Origin: Klebsiella pneumoniae
Lineage (GTDB): Bacteria > Pseudomonadota > Gammaproteobacteria > Steroidobacterales > Steroidobacteraceae
Direction of reading: 5' to 3'
NCBI GenBank assembly: GCA_945873095.1
Contig: CAMCBU010000004.1
Span: 81,283-145,282 of the forward strand
Length of the DNA stretch: 64,000 nucleotides
The notes beneath the pieces are model-generated. The model saw nothing but the letters and a program-made list of their open reading frames with translations. It did not search any database and had not been told where the DNA came from. Both the position numbers and the translations under genes were made by a program. This document shows, piece by piece, positions 33,174 to 41,925 of the stretch (its first letter is position 1; every line of letters starts with the position of its first letter).

Positions 33174-33359
33174 ATGCCCGTACGGCGAATGACGGACGAA
33201 GAGGCTGAACGGATCTTCGGCTCGGGGCTGATTTTTATTGGATTAAAGCGCCCAAGTAGACCGATCGCGCCGCATACCAACGAGGTTACCGATGAAAAGA
33301 CTACAGAAAAAGACGAGCAGCACAGCGCAAAATCGGTGGAAGGCCGCCCGCTCGGATGA
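33174..33359 (+). CDS. Hypothetical small protein (61 residues)
   Basis: A 61-residue frame starting MPVRRMTDEEAERIFGSGLI, with AGGAGT 10 bases upstream of the ATG. The C-terminal half is polar and low in complexity. It overlaps the next small frame by 68 bases in another frame, so one of the two may not be expressed. Confidence 0.4.
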   Translation: MPVRRMTDEEAERIFGSGLIFIGLKRPSRPIAPHTNEVTDEKTTEKDEQHSAKSVEGRPLG

Positions 33360-33495
33360 ACGCTGGGAGCGGCGCGCGGATCGCCAGATGGTCGTGTTTT
33401 CGGCAGTTTCCGTGATGCTACCCTCGCAGATCACACATCTCAAAGACCGCTTCGCACAAGGAGACTTCGGTTGTGAGCACGAACGCGGAATATGA
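33292..33495 (+). CDS. Hypothetical small basic protein (67 residues)
   Basis: A 67-residue frame beginning MKRLQKKTSS, with CGAGG upstream. It bridges the gap between the 61-residue frame and the HD gene, overlapping both. Support is limited to the ribosome-binding site and continuity of the operon. Confidence 0.35.
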   Translation: MKRLQKKTSSTAQNRWKAARSDERWERRADRQMVVFSAVSVMLPSQITHLKDRFAQGDFGCEHERGI

Positions 33496-34018
33496 CCCGA
33501 ACGTTTATGACCGTCGCGGGCTGCTCGCCGAGGTACGCCGAGGCTTCACGCTCGCTTGGGCGGGTCATCACGGCGCCAATCATTGGGGTCGGGTGCGATG
33601 TCACGCGCTCGCGATCGCACGAGCGCGGGGAGCCGATACTCGTGTGGTTGAGCTCTTCGCGTTCCTGCACGACAGCCAACGCAGGGACGAGTGGAAGGAT
33701 CCCGGACATGGGGCTCGTGGTGCGGAGTATGCACGCGCTCTTCAGAGTCGGTTCTTCGACTTACGGCCAGCACAAATCGACCAATTGGCTCACGCCATCC
33801 GTCATCACAGCGGCGGCGAAGTCAGCACCGATGCGACCATCCAGACCTGCTGGGATGCCGATCGCCTTGATCTTGGACGCGTGCGGATCAAGCCGAGCGA
33901 TGAGTATCTCTCAGAGGAAGGCGCTCGTCGGATCAATCTGGCCTATGCCTGGAGCCGCGGTCGCGCACGACGCCATGAAAAATCTTCTGGCGGATCAGCC
34001 TTTGAGACGGCGAGATGA
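33473..34018 (+). CDS. HD-domain phosphohydrolase family protein
   Basis: A 181-residue soluble protein with an HD-type metal-binding pattern: His in HWGRVRCHAL, the HD pair in ELFAFLHDSQR, a further His in RHHSGG and Asp in CWDADRLDLGR. The whole arrangement is that of the HD phosphohydrolase superfamily, which acts on nucleotides and cyclic nucleotides. Substrate unknown. The GTG start follows AAGGAGACTTCGGTT. Confidence 0.75.
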   Translation: MSTNAEYDPNVYDRRGLLAEVRRGFTLAWAGHHGANHWGRVRCHALAIARARGADTRVVELFAFLHDSQRRDEWKDPGHGARGAEYARALQSRFFDLRPAQIDQLAHAIRHHSGGEVSTDATIQTCWDADRLDLGRVRIKPSDEYLSEEGARRINLAYAWSRGRARRHEKSSGGSAFETAR

Positions 34019-34133
34019 TTAGATACTGAACATCGGGAGACGATTCCCGGAGTGGCTCACCTCACGAGCCGGGGGAGTTCACCAAATTGCGGCCCCGGGT
34101 ATATCGCCCAAACCCGCTAAAGAGGAGAAGACC
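34019..34133 (+). other. Leader with two hairpins before the 208-residue gene
   Basis: The 115 bases carry CGGGA-gacgat-TCCCG and GGCTC-acctcac-GAGCC stem-loops followed by a G-rich stretch. A clear ribosome-binding site (AGAGGAGAAGACC) precedes the ATG at 34134. Possible regulatory leader; no known motif recognised. Confidence 0.35.
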
Positions 34134-34760
34134 ATGTCTGAATCAAAAAAGGCGCTCGACCTGTCCTACCGACCGGCGAGCTATTTCTGGCCCATCACCC
34201 ACGAGACGCACGCGATCGCTGCCATCAAAGGCGAACGGCGGCGCAACGCCATCCGCGAAGCCTATGACACCAACCGGGTAACGGTACTCGATGAGTACTA
34301 CTCGACCCCCGTTTTAGAAGAACAAGATCGCCGTGCACTTGGCGCAATACACCCGTCTTTCATGGGTGGCGAATATCTGCCCAACCGACACGAGACCGAA
34401 GTCGAGATCGCGCGTATCAATATCGACTCGACGACGAGCGATGTGACCTCGATCTATGCCAAGGCCGGCAAGAACAGAATCTATTACCGAGTAGTCGATG
34501 AATATAACGGCGATACTTTGAACGAGAAGCGCACCCGCAGTTCGAGGCAGCCCTTGACGCTTGATCAGTTGGTTGAATTTTTCCTCGGTGCGTGGTCGCT
34601 GAAGGACGTGCTCGACGGTAATGACCTCAACTTAGAGGAGGCGCATGACTTTACCCATCCTTCCTCCGAGTTCTATCCGCAGTTCAGCGCAGCGATCCGT
34701 GCGCATATTGACAGTTGGTATCCCGCCAAGGACACCGATGAGGAGCAGGACGATGAGTGA
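34134..34760 (+). CDS. Hypothetical protein (208 residues)
   Basis: A soluble acidic protein of unknown family. The N-terminal region (LSYRPASYFWPITHETHAIA) and the C-terminal HIDSWYPAKD look ordered; the C-terminus is very acidic (DTDEEQDDE). No catalytic motif seen. A strong Shine-Dalgarno sequence supports expression. Its 3' end overlaps the next small gene by 8 bases. Confidence 0.6.
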   Translation: MSESKKALDLSYRPASYFWPITHETHAIAAIKGERRRNAIREAYDTNRVTVLDEYYSTPVLEEQDRRALGAIHPSFMGGEYLPNRHETEVEIARINIDSTTSDVTSIYAKAGKNRIYYRVVDEYNGDTLNEKRTRSSRQPLTLDQLVEFFLGAWSLKDVLDGNDLNLEEAHDFTHPSSEFYPQFSAAIRAHIDSWYPAKDTDEEQDDE

Positions 34761-34950
34761 GGACAAAAAGCCGAATCGAATCACCGCGCATTACGCGACC
34801 GACGAGGACTATAAGCGGATGAATTTCTATACGATCGGCACGCTATACCGGGCAGACAATCTAACTCCCTACCAAGAAACCGATGGCGCTATTTCCTGCC
34901 GCAAAGACGGCCTTGTACCGCCATTGCCCGATAGTTCGAAACCTATTTAA
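34753..34950 (+). CDS. Hypothetical small protein (65 residues)
   Basis: A 65-residue protein starting MSEDKKPNRITAHYATDEDY, with GAGGAGCAGG upstream of the ATG inside the preceding gene. No recognised domain. The overlap suggests coupled translation with the 208-residue protein. Confidence 0.55.
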   Translation: MSEDKKPNRITAHYATDEDYKRMNFYTIGTLYRADNLTPYQETDGAISCRKDGLVPPLPDSSKPI

Positions 34951-35071
34951 TAAACTTCAGCTTAATCTCGGTACCGAGGGGCAAATCTCCAAATCACTTT
35001 AGATTTCGAAAACTTTGATATAACAACTGACACGCACTGCGCAATCAGACTTTTCTTGGAAGCGACTACGG

Positions 35072-35698
35072 TTACTCTTCTAAAAAATCGTCAACTAGTG
35101 CACCGTATACCCAACGACCGGAATGAGTTACTTCGCCGTCTTTATCAAAGATGGTTCCCTCTCCATGGAACTCGCCATTACGAAATTCACCAACGTAGCG
35201 ACTGCCATCGGGCCACGTATAGATGCCATCTCCATTTCCAACAAAGCGCCCGGCCTGAAATTCACCCTCGTACGAGGATCCATCAGAAAGCCTTAGACAG
35301 CCTCGCCCATGGTACTTTCCGTCGAAAAAACCCCCGACATATTTACCGATGTCATGGTAATTAACGTACTCGCCGTGACCGTGAAATTTGCCGTCTTTGA
35401 ATGTTCCTCGATAAAAATCAGAGTTTTTCTTAAATAAGATTCCTTCTTTAACTTCACCGCGTTCAAATCTCCCTACGAATTTTTTCGTTAGGTCTGGATA
35501 AAGTAAGGTACCTTCGCCATGCGGTAGGTCGCCGTCAAATTGCCCGGTATATACACACCCATCCGGAAATATTGCGGTCGACGGCCCGGGCTCTTCTGTC
35601 TCGGGATCACTTAGCTCAGGGACATCAGTTTCGTTACTAGAACTATCGATTACTTTGTCTGGATCGAAGTACTTACGAACTTTTTTGTCTTTTTTCAT
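35072..35698 (-). CDS. MORN-repeat protein, cytoplasmic
   Basis: A 208-residue protein without signal peptide. From about residue 45 onward it is a chain of six or seven MORN units (e.g. YTGQFDGDLPHGEGTLLYP, YVGEFRNGEFHGEGTIFD). The N-terminal 40 residues are charged and probably disordered. I chose the ATG at 35698, preceded by GGAGGGACGA; the ATG 12 bases earlier overlaps that ribosome-binding site. It is a second MORN protein in the island, distinct from the exported one at 19236. Role unknown. Confidence 0.75.
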   Translation of the reverse strand: MKKDKKVRKYFDPDKVIDSSSNETDVPELSDPETEEPGPSTAIFPDGCVYTGQFDGDLPHGEGTLLYPDLTKKFVGRFERGEVKEGILFKKNSDFYRGTFKDGKFHGHGEYVNYHDIGKYVGGFFDGKYHGRGCLRLSDGSSYEGEFQAGRFVGNGDGIYTWPDGSRYVGEFRNGEFHGEGTIFDKDGEVTHSGRWVYGALVDDFLEE

Positions 35699-35929
35699 TC
35701 GTCCCTCCAAATTGTCTTACCAGATAGATTGGTAACGATTTGAGATCTATTTCTTATTCCCGACTCCACTCAGATCCCTAACGCAGACTGTTGTTGAAAG
35801 CACAAAAGACTACTCTAAGCCGCCTTTCAGATTGAGTCGTCCTTCCGTGATATTACAAGACAGGCGCTATCCAACAACCGTCGTTTCTACATGATAGATT
35901 TGGACCCTAACGGTCCATGAGGATCTCCC

Positions 35930-36526
35930 ATGTCCGACGATGTCCAATCTATACTTGAACTTTTGGCACGTCCATCAGCCAAATCAGAAACTTTTATCCG
36001 GCGTTATGGTGATTTGATCGATGCGCTTGCATCAAAGTTCGGCGATTTTTGCGGTCCCGATGCAGCGCAGCAGTTCATTGGGTACTTAGCCGAGAACCAA
36101 TGGTCGGCGCTTCGGCAATGGCTATCTCAAGCAGATAGGGTATCTCTCGAGAAGTTTCTGGCCGCAAAAGCTGAGGTCTTCTTCAGAGAACAGCGAAAAA
36201 CATTAATGGCAAAGGCCATGGGCGGCACTCCATGGGCGGAAATCATTCAATACGCTGAAAACCTATCTCCTGGCTACCGAGCGCTAGCTCAGTATTGTTT
36301 GGTTGAGGGGCTATCGGGGGCAGCGCTTAAGAAAGCGGTGCGTTCTGACATGCGATGCCGTCTTGAGACGACGGGAGCAATATCTACCTCTCGATCGAAT
36401 TTGCTACTAGTCCTGCGAGCTTGTTGCCGGCCCGACCATGTGGAGATGATCGACGCGGTTCTAAGGCTCCGACAACGTAGTGGCCGTCGCCCCAAGGCAC
36501 CAACGAGATCGGACGCCAGCCAGTAA
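35930..36526 (+). CDS. Divergent sigma-factor-like protein 1
   Basis: A 198-residue helical protein. Its first half (FIRRYGDLIDALASKFGDF) recalls sigma region 2, and its second half (LSPGYRALAQYCLVEGLSG, then TSRSNLLLVLRACCRP) recalls an ECF-type region 4 helix-turn-helix. The similarity is weak and judged by eye. Together with the gene at 36810 it forms a pair of possible element-specific transcription factors. It is alone on its transcript: 283 bases separate it from the next gene. Confidence 0.45.
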   Translation: MSDDVQSILELLARPSAKSETFIRRYGDLIDALASKFGDFCGPDAAQQFIGYLAENQWSALRQWLSQADRVSLEKFLAAKAEVFFREQRKTLMAKAMGGTPWAEIIQYAENLSPGYRALAQYCLVEGLSGAALKKAVRSDMRCRLETTGAISTSRSNLLLVLRACCRPDHVEMIDAVLRLRQRSGRRPKAPTRSDASQ

Positions 36527-36809
36527 AGTCATTCCGTCGCCGGCCGTCCGAGACGAGAACCGGGTGCCGTGACAGCCCCCCTAGCACCCCTCTGGGACAA
36601 TCGAGTTCCTAGCTGTTGCTTTCTACGGTTCCACCCGTGAATTCCCGATACTTTTCGATCATTTCACGGAGTGAACGGGCTGCGTCTCTTGCCGAAATTA
36701 AAATTTTCGTAAGTTCCCGTTTTTAATAAATCGGGGTGTTTCTAGCACTCGGTGCTTCAATGGTTCTACTCCGATTCGGAGCAAGGAACTGAATACGAGG
36801 AAACTTGCG

Positions 36810-37442
36810 ATGACTAACATCTCTGCTGCCACCCTGCCATCTAACGTCGTTGACATCTTCAGCCACCCACGTCACCCCGTTCATGCGGATCAGCGGATGG
36901 TCGAAGGTGCTCTGCGCGGGGATGAGTCGGCGATCCAGAAGTTGTGGATTCGCCTTACGCCCTACATCGAAAGCTTCGCCTCAGATCCGATGTGGGAGAG
37001 CCACGAATCGGCTTTACAGCACGGCCGTTCGTTAATTCAGCAAAACCAGTTTGTGGTACTTCACAAGTGGAATCCCAAGGCCCGGTCGCTGACTCAGCAC
37101 GTAGACTATTTTCTTCGAGAAGCGCTTCGCCGTGAGCGACTCGCACGACGACAGCAAGCGCGAAAGGATCCGAGTATCGTCAATGCGATCGAAGAAAGCG
37201 TTGAAGAACTGCCCGCACAGCATTATTGGATTCTGAAGAAGATCGTCAAAGATGGTGTGCGCCCGAAGAAGATCATGACGATGCTCAACGAGTGCCCAGA
37301 AGTTCAGATTCGATCAGTAGCCTCGATTGGTACGACGTATAGCCGCGCACTGAAGCGCCTCCACAGAGTATGTCCCGATCAGTATCGCGACTCTGTCGGC
37401 ATGTTTATCAATTCACGACAACGCAGCGGTCGATATCGTTAA
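36810..37442 (+). CDS. Divergent sigma-factor-like protein 2
   Basis: A 210-residue protein. DQRMVEGALRGDESAIQKLW (about residues 27-46) strongly resembles the start of ECF sigma region 2. A region-4-like part follows (ELPAQHYWILKKIVKDGVRP and SIGTTYSRALKRLHR). The order and spacing match a small sigma factor, though the promoter-binding segments diverge. It is followed by a strong terminator. It could transcribe island genes; no matching promoter pair was identified. Confidence 0.55.
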   Translation: MTNISAATLPSNVVDIFSHPRHPVHADQRMVEGALRGDESAIQKLWIRLTPYIESFASDPMWESHESALQHGRSLIQQNQFVVLHKWNPKARSLTQHVDYFLREALRRERLARRQQARKDPSIVNAIEESVEELPAQHYWILKKIVKDGVRPKKIMTMLNECPEVQIRSVASIGTTYSRALKRLHRVCPDQYRDSVGMFINSRQRSGRYR

Positions 37443-37470
37443 TTCGCTTCACTGAAGTAAGACCCAATCA

Positions 37471-37494
37471 ACGCCCCGCATGCGGGGCGTTTTT
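37471..37494 (+). terminator. Rho-independent terminator after sigma-like protein 2
   Basis: A 20-base perfect palindrome (ACGCCCCGCA and its complement, 37471-37490) running into TTTTT. It lies 28 bases after the stop codon. Confidence 0.8.
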
Positions 37495-37566
37495 CATTCT
37501 GCGTCAATAACGTGTTTTGGCGATTCCGCCATCTCACTCTCATCTCTTGAGACGCTCTCTTCACCA

Positions 37567-37614
37567 GATTGCTAATGGCTTAGCAATCGGTGCGATACGA
37601 ATGTCTCGTATCGC
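37567..37614 (+). promoter_or_regulatory. Two consecutive perfect hairpins upstream of the 37659 gene
   Basis: GATTGCTAA-TGGC-TTAGCAATC (37567-37588) and GCGATACGA-atgtc-TCGTATCGC (37592-37614). Each has a 9-bp perfect stem and a short loop, and they are separated by 3 bases. They end 44 bases before the start codon. They may be operators or a leader structure; there is no T-run, so they are not terminators. Confidence 0.5.
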
Positions 37615-37658
37615 CATCGTGAATTTCGACAGCAATCTGTCGATTAAGGAGAGTTGTG

Positions 37659-38507
37659 ATGACGACGAAGACGAAAGGGAAAACTGAAACAGCCGGGATG
37701 CCTGCGATCTCTGTTGATTCGAGTTCCATGACGGTAACGACCCGCGAAGTCGTTGAGGAAGGCACCCCCATTGAGACTTGGGCCGAGTCCATCGTGCGCG
37801 AGCAGCGCTCGATTACTCGGGATGAGGTGTTGGCCCACTTGGGGGATCTTGAGGCGCGTCGCAAGGAAGTCGAGGGTGGCATTTTCCGGCGTGCGCATCA
37901 CGCCGTGCACTTGCTCCTCGCTGACTGCTTGGCACTTGCGCAGCTCGATGAGTCGCTCGATCCCGAGCAGGCTCGCGATCGGGCGCTCGATGCCTTTCTC
38001 TCAGCCCGAGAGCTCGCGAGCAAAAAGGACGAGCCTATTTTCTCAAAGGCAATCTCAGCCGTGTTCGGAGAACTGCATCGCTCTCGAGTCAGTACCTATC
38101 GCACGGTGCTGAAGGCGGCGAGTCAGGCGGGGATCACCGCTGCTGCACTGCCCGCTTGGATCGAGCAGCAAGGGGGTGTTCAGGAAGTTCGTCTGAGTGC
38201 TGGCGGTACGGGTGGTACGAGCTCGTCAGAGATGGCGAACCTCACGCTCGAGTACCTCCTCGACAAAGGCAGTCTCTATGCCCTGCAGAGTGACGCCCTC
38301 TCGAAGCAGTTGACGATCGAGAGTAATGGCAAGGAGGTAGTGCTGGTGGCTACCAAGCAGCGAGATGGAACGTTGATGGTGCATGCAGCCATCGAGGATC
38401 CCAATTGCGTGAAGAAGGCGATCGACGCCTTTCAGCGCAAGAACCAAGAAGCGATCAAGGAGTTCAAGTACGAGCTCAAGTATCGCCCGGGTCTGCGTGC
38501 TGCGTAA
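37659..38507 (+). CDS. Hypothetical protein (282 residues)
   Basis: A soluble protein with a polar N-terminus, a long helical middle (about residues 55-170, HHAVHLLLADCLALAQLDES) and a C-terminal alpha/beta part (NGKEVVLVATKQRDGTLMVH). No family recognised. The ATG at 37659 follows AAGGAGAGTTGTG; a GTG one codon earlier is possible. It precedes the tandem AAA+ gene by 95 bases, with a GC-rich stem-loop between them. Confidence 0.6.
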   Translation: MTTKTKGKTETAGMPAISVDSSSMTVTTREVVEEGTPIETWAESIVREQRSITRDEVLAHLGDLEARRKEVEGGIFRRAHHAVHLLLADCLALAQLDESLDPEQARDRALDAFLSARELASKKDEPIFSKAISAVFGELHRSRVSTYRTVLKAASQAGITAAALPAWIEQQGGVQEVRLSAGGTGGTSSSEMANLTLEYLLDKGSLYALQSDALSKQLTIESNGKEVVLVATKQRDGTLMVHAAIEDPNCVKKAIDAFQRKNQEAIKEFKYELKYRPGLRAA

Positions 38508-38522
38508 GCGCTGATCGGATTG

Positions 38523-38553
38523 GGGGCGGCGGTGAGACCTTCATTGCCGCCCC
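38523..38553 (+). other. GC-rich stem-loop between the 37659 and AAA+ genes
   Basis: GGGGCGGC and GCCGCCCC pair across a 15-base loop. No T-run follows, so it may act as an mRNA-stability element rather than a terminator. Confidence 0.45.
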
Positions 38554-38602
38554 TCTATCCCAGCTTCCCTATTTGCCCTCTTCCCTCGCCGGAGCACCTT
38601 CA

Positions 38603-40084
38603 ATGACAACGTCTGATTTCACCCCTCAATCCGTTCACGACATCATCGTCTCATCGCCGCAGTCACGATCGACACTGCAACGACTGGTAGCGGGAACCTA
38701 TCCACTTCCTTCCGAGCGCTCGGCAGTGATCGTGCTCTCGGGACCCTATGGCAGCGGCAAAACCTGTCTTGCGCGATTGCTGCCAGACGCTCTTGAGAGA
38801 GCCTATGGATCACCACCCTCATCGACCAACCCAGTGCCGTACTCCTATTTGGATTGTCGTTCGGGAGCCAGCGGGCGTTCCATCCTCGCGCGCTTAGAGG
38901 AACTGACGACCTTTAGCCCAGCGGGTAATGCCAGTCGGTTCTACCTCATTTGTGATGAGATCGATAATCTCTCGAAGTCCGCTCAAGAAGCGATCTATCA
39001 GCTGACCTATCGATCCAACATCGTTTGGATCCTGACGACGAACTATCGCTCCCGTATCGACTACCGTCTGCTGGCTACGGGAATCGATATCCTGTTGGAC
39101 GCTCCCTCTAAAGCGCATTTGGCCAAGCTCGCCATCAATATTGCTAAGCACTTTGACCTCAGTATCTCGACTGAAGAGGCTCATCAAATCGCTCTCGCCT
39201 GTCATGGCTCATGGCGACAAGTGTCGGAACGGACGCTCCAAGCGATCAGTCGAACACTATCGCCGCAGAAAACGGTGCAAGCCTATGGCGATAACCGACG
39301 ACGATACGATCAGGTCGTAGAGAATGCTGCACAGACCCCAATTCAGCAACTTAAGCCCCGTTATCTCGATGAACTGATCTTCGACGATAGCGAATCACGC
39401 GATGTCGCCTATCGCATTGCAAGTGGTATCGCCCAGCCACCTGCTGATCGATGCTTCGGGATATTGATTTATGGTGAGCCGGGTACCGGTCGAAAGACGC
39501 TCGCCAAGCTCTTACCGACAACCATCGAAGGGATCGTCTATCAGCATCACGATCCGCTCTTTGAATCGGATACGGTGATCTGCCGTGATGGTGTTTTGGG
39601 CCTGGCAGATGTTAGCCATGTATCGATGATGCTCAATCACGCCGTGATCGGTAACCCGAGCGGTCTGCGCTATGTGACATTGGTCGATGTCGAGAAGCTC
39701 AGCCCCGGCGCTCAGCAGGATCTGAAGTCTCTGATGAATCGGCCTCGAGTGGTATTCATTCTTATTGCTAATCGACTGACGGGTATCGATGCGGGCGTCC
39801 TTGATCGATGCGCTCATCGCATCTATATGCCCTGGCCCGAGACAACGCTACTGAAGTCTTGGATTGATCGTGTTGCACACATCACCAAACCGACCGTATC
39901 CACAGCGGAACTCAACTCGCTTTACTCACTCCCCGTACGCGGCTTTGCAAAGCTCGCCGCGGCGATTGACGATGCACTCGCACCTCAACCGCCCGATAAC
40001 TTTCATCAGATAAATGTATCTCGCGCATTTACCGGTATGGATCAAACCGCGCCCATCACCCATGACGAGAGGATGGCGTCATGA
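38603..40084 (+). CDS. Tandem AAA+ ATPase protein (clamp-loader-like)
   Basis: A 493-residue protein with two P-loop modules. Module 1 has Walker A GPYGSGKTCL (about residues 50-57) and Walker B FYLICDEIDNL (about 112-122). Module 2 has Walker A GEPGTGRKTL (about 293-301) and a weaker Walker B (VTLVDVEKL). Sensor-like segments follow each (WILTTNYRSR, VFILIANRL). The look is that of clamp loaders or RuvB-type proteins. Module 2 retains the P-loop lysine but lacks the usual Walker B DE pair, so module 1 may carry most of the catalysis. The ATG at 38603 follows CGGAGCACC. It overlaps the next gene by four bases. Confidence 0.7.
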   Translation: MTTSDFTPQSVHDIIVSSPQSRSTLQRLVAGTYPLPSERSAVIVLSGPYGSGKTCLARLLPDALERAYGSPPSSTNPVPYSYLDCRSGASGRSILARLEELTTFSPAGNASRFYLICDEIDNLSKSAQEAIYQLTYRSNIVWILTTNYRSRIDYRLLATGIDILLDAPSKAHLAKLAINIAKHFDLSISTEEAHQIALACHGSWRQVSERTLQAISRTLSPQKTVQAYGDNRRRYDQVVENAAQTPIQQLKPRYLDELIFDDSESRDVAYRIASGIAQPPADRCFGILIYGEPGTGRKTLAKLLPTTIEGIVYQHHDPLFESDTVICRDGVLGLADVSHVSMMLNHAVIGNPSGLRYVTLVDVEKLSPGAQQDLKSLMNRPRVVFILIANRLTGIDAGVLDRCAHRIYMPWPETTLLKSWIDRVAHITKPTVSTAELNSLYSLPVRGFAKLAAAIDDALAPQPPDNFHQINVSRAFTGMDQTAPITHDERMAS

Positions 40085-40743
40085 CTCATCTCTACATGGC
40101 ACGCCGGCGTGTTTACCCCGCCGAGACCGCCGTTTTTGGCCCTTTCAGTAACCATGCAGCAGCCCTTGCTTGTGCCCAAGATAGCCTTTACCCCGAGTTA
40201 GCTGAAGTCGACACCATCGATCTCTCACGAGTGTCGACACTGTACGTCCCGCAGACAAGCTACCCCGACTGGGTGCTGCGTCAAGAGACAACCTATTACG
40301 GATTTCAGGAATCCTTCGAGGATATCCCCGCGCATCTTCAGACGGGTCTTACGATTGAGATTGCAGATCTGGACTCGTTTTCAGTTGAGTGTTTTGATCA
40401 ATCACCCGAGAACGTGACCGAGTCCATGCTGATCGCAGGGCTCGTTTACGGCATTGATCAGCACTACGAGTGCATGCATGTCATACGAGCAACCCAGGAC
40501 AGCGCCTTAACTGCACTGGCGATAGCTCAGCCGTTTGACCGCTTGGTACGAGCTCGGGGATATCACGATCGTCGCACTCTGCTCAACTTAGTCGAGAATT
40601 CGAAGCAAATCCGAGATTGGTCTGTCGAATATATTGACAGCTATATTTCCCAAGCCGATCTTTTAGCTCAAACGTTTTGGGAGCGATTTGTCATCGATCA
40701 CTCCCAAGTTCCGGAGGCAGATCTCGATAAGTGGCGCTTCTAA
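40081..40743 (+). CDS. Hypothetical protein coupled to the tandem AAA+ protein
   Basis: A 220-residue soluble acidic protein (SYPDWVLRQETTYYGFQESF, many Asp and Glu) with no recognised domain. ATGA overlap with the AAA+ gene implies equal-dose expression and a possible complex. It converges on the small recombinase gene with a gap of only 5 bases. Confidence 0.6.
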   Translation: MTHLYMARRRVYPAETAVFGPFSNHAAALACAQDSLYPELAEVDTIDLSRVSTLYVPQTSYPDWVLRQETTYYGFQESFEDIPAHLQTGLTIEIADLDSFSVECFDQSPENVTESMLIAGLVYGIDQHYECMHVIRATQDSALTALAIAQPFDRLVRARGYHDRRTLLNLVENSKQIRDWSVEYIDSYISQADLLAQTFWERFVIDHSQVPEADLDKWRF

Positions 40744-40748
40744 CGAAA

Positions 40749-41348
40749 TCAAATCAGCTCAACGGCTTTTCTCACAGTCTGCGGATCGGTATCGATGTAA
40801 CGCTGTAGCACCTGAAGACTGCGATGTCCCGAGAGCTGCATCAAGACACGAGCCGCCACACCTTTTGCAGCCAAGTTCGTAATGAACCCTCGCCTGCCGC
40901 TGTGTGAACTCGCTCCTGAGATGCCGGCGCCCCGGTAGATGTAATGGAAGACCTGGGCGCCGGTATTGGGTGTAAACCCACGATCGGGATGCTTTTGGGT
41001 GGTAAAGAGCGCGCGATTCAGATCCGTCAGCAACACGGGCTTTAGATCCTTCGTATTGAAGCGATTCAGTAGATACTGACGGATCTCGTCTTGTGCTTTC
41101 TTGGGAAGCAATACGACTCTGCCCCGATCTCCTTTCGTCTGACTGGGCTTGAGACGAATCTCGTCTTTGATCTCCGCTTCCGGGGTCAATACATCCCCCA
41201 GTCGTATAGAAACCAATTCTCCGACGCGCATTCCGGTGTAGTGCGATAGCAATACCAGGGCGCGATTGCGGGATGCGTGTTTACGCCCCGCGATGAACAA
41301 CAACACTTTTCGAACTTCTCGATCCGACAGAACTCGGGCTTGTGACAT
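40749..41348 (-). CDS. Minimal tyrosine recombinase (catalytic domain only)
   Basis: A 199-residue protein comprising almost only the tyrosine-recombinase catalytic domain. Visible are Arg I in TGMRVGELVSIRL, the beta-hairpin Lys in SQTKGDRGRVV, HxxR in SSHSGRRGFIT, the second His in LSGHRSLQVLQRYI and the Tyr in QRYI. The N-terminal core-binding domain is missing, as in some small XerD-like element proteins. It may act in inversion, dimer resolution or excision. It is not the tRNA integrase, which is at 45332. Confidence 0.8.
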   Translation of the reverse strand: MSQARVLSDREVRKVLLFIAGRKHASRNRALVLLSHYTGMRVGELVSIRLGDVLTPEAEIKDEIRLKPSQTKGDRGRVVLLPKKAQDEIRQYLLNRFNTKDLKPVLLTDLNRALFTTQKHPDRGFTPNTGAQVFHYIYRGAGISGASSHSGRRGFITNLAAKGVAARVLMQLSGHRSLQVLQRYIDTDPQTVRKAVELI

Positions 41349-41784
41349 AGATGTTTCTTCTCCTCTAAATCTAATATTTAGTCGAGAAAACTATGCGCCC
41401 TATTGATTCGGTCGGACAACCGGAATTTCGCCAAAGCGCTTTTTCTATAGGCCTCAATGGCTTACGAAATAATCAAAGTTTTTCGAAATTTCCTTACATT
41501 TTTTCCATAGGACGAGGCCTGAGCGGATCGCACGCTAACTGATGTCAGATAGCGAACTTGATCGAGATCCGCTCAGATCCAGTCCTAGGCGGTCCTATAC
41601 GGCGAGCCGTTGTCAGCGACTCGTGCCCATTCCATTCGTATCCCTGATTTCGGGCAAATGTGTTGCCCAAAACCGCACTTTGATATCGGAACTTTTTCTA
41701 TTGATTACGAATGAGGACTAAATACATTTGTCTGCGAGATGTTATGAGCGTCCCGACAGTCATTCACACCATCGGTAAAGAGCT

Positions 41785-41925
41785 ATGCCCCTCGACTGTT
41801 TGGGCATCCTGAACCTGGCACAACGTATGCTCAAGGAAGGAAAGACCGTTCGATGGCGGAAACATCGTCACTATCCCCCACGTGGGACGCCGCTCGGAGT
41901 CGTCGTCGAGCTGATTGGATGTTAA
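41785..41925 (+). CDS. Possible small protein (46 residues)
   Basis: A short frame beginning MPLDCLGILNLAQRMLKEGK and ending GVVVELIGC. AAAGAG lies upstream of the ATG. Codon use looks natural, but only length and context support it. Confidence 0.3.
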   Translation: MPLDCLGILNLAQRMLKEGKTVRWRKHRHYPPRGTPLGVVVELIGC

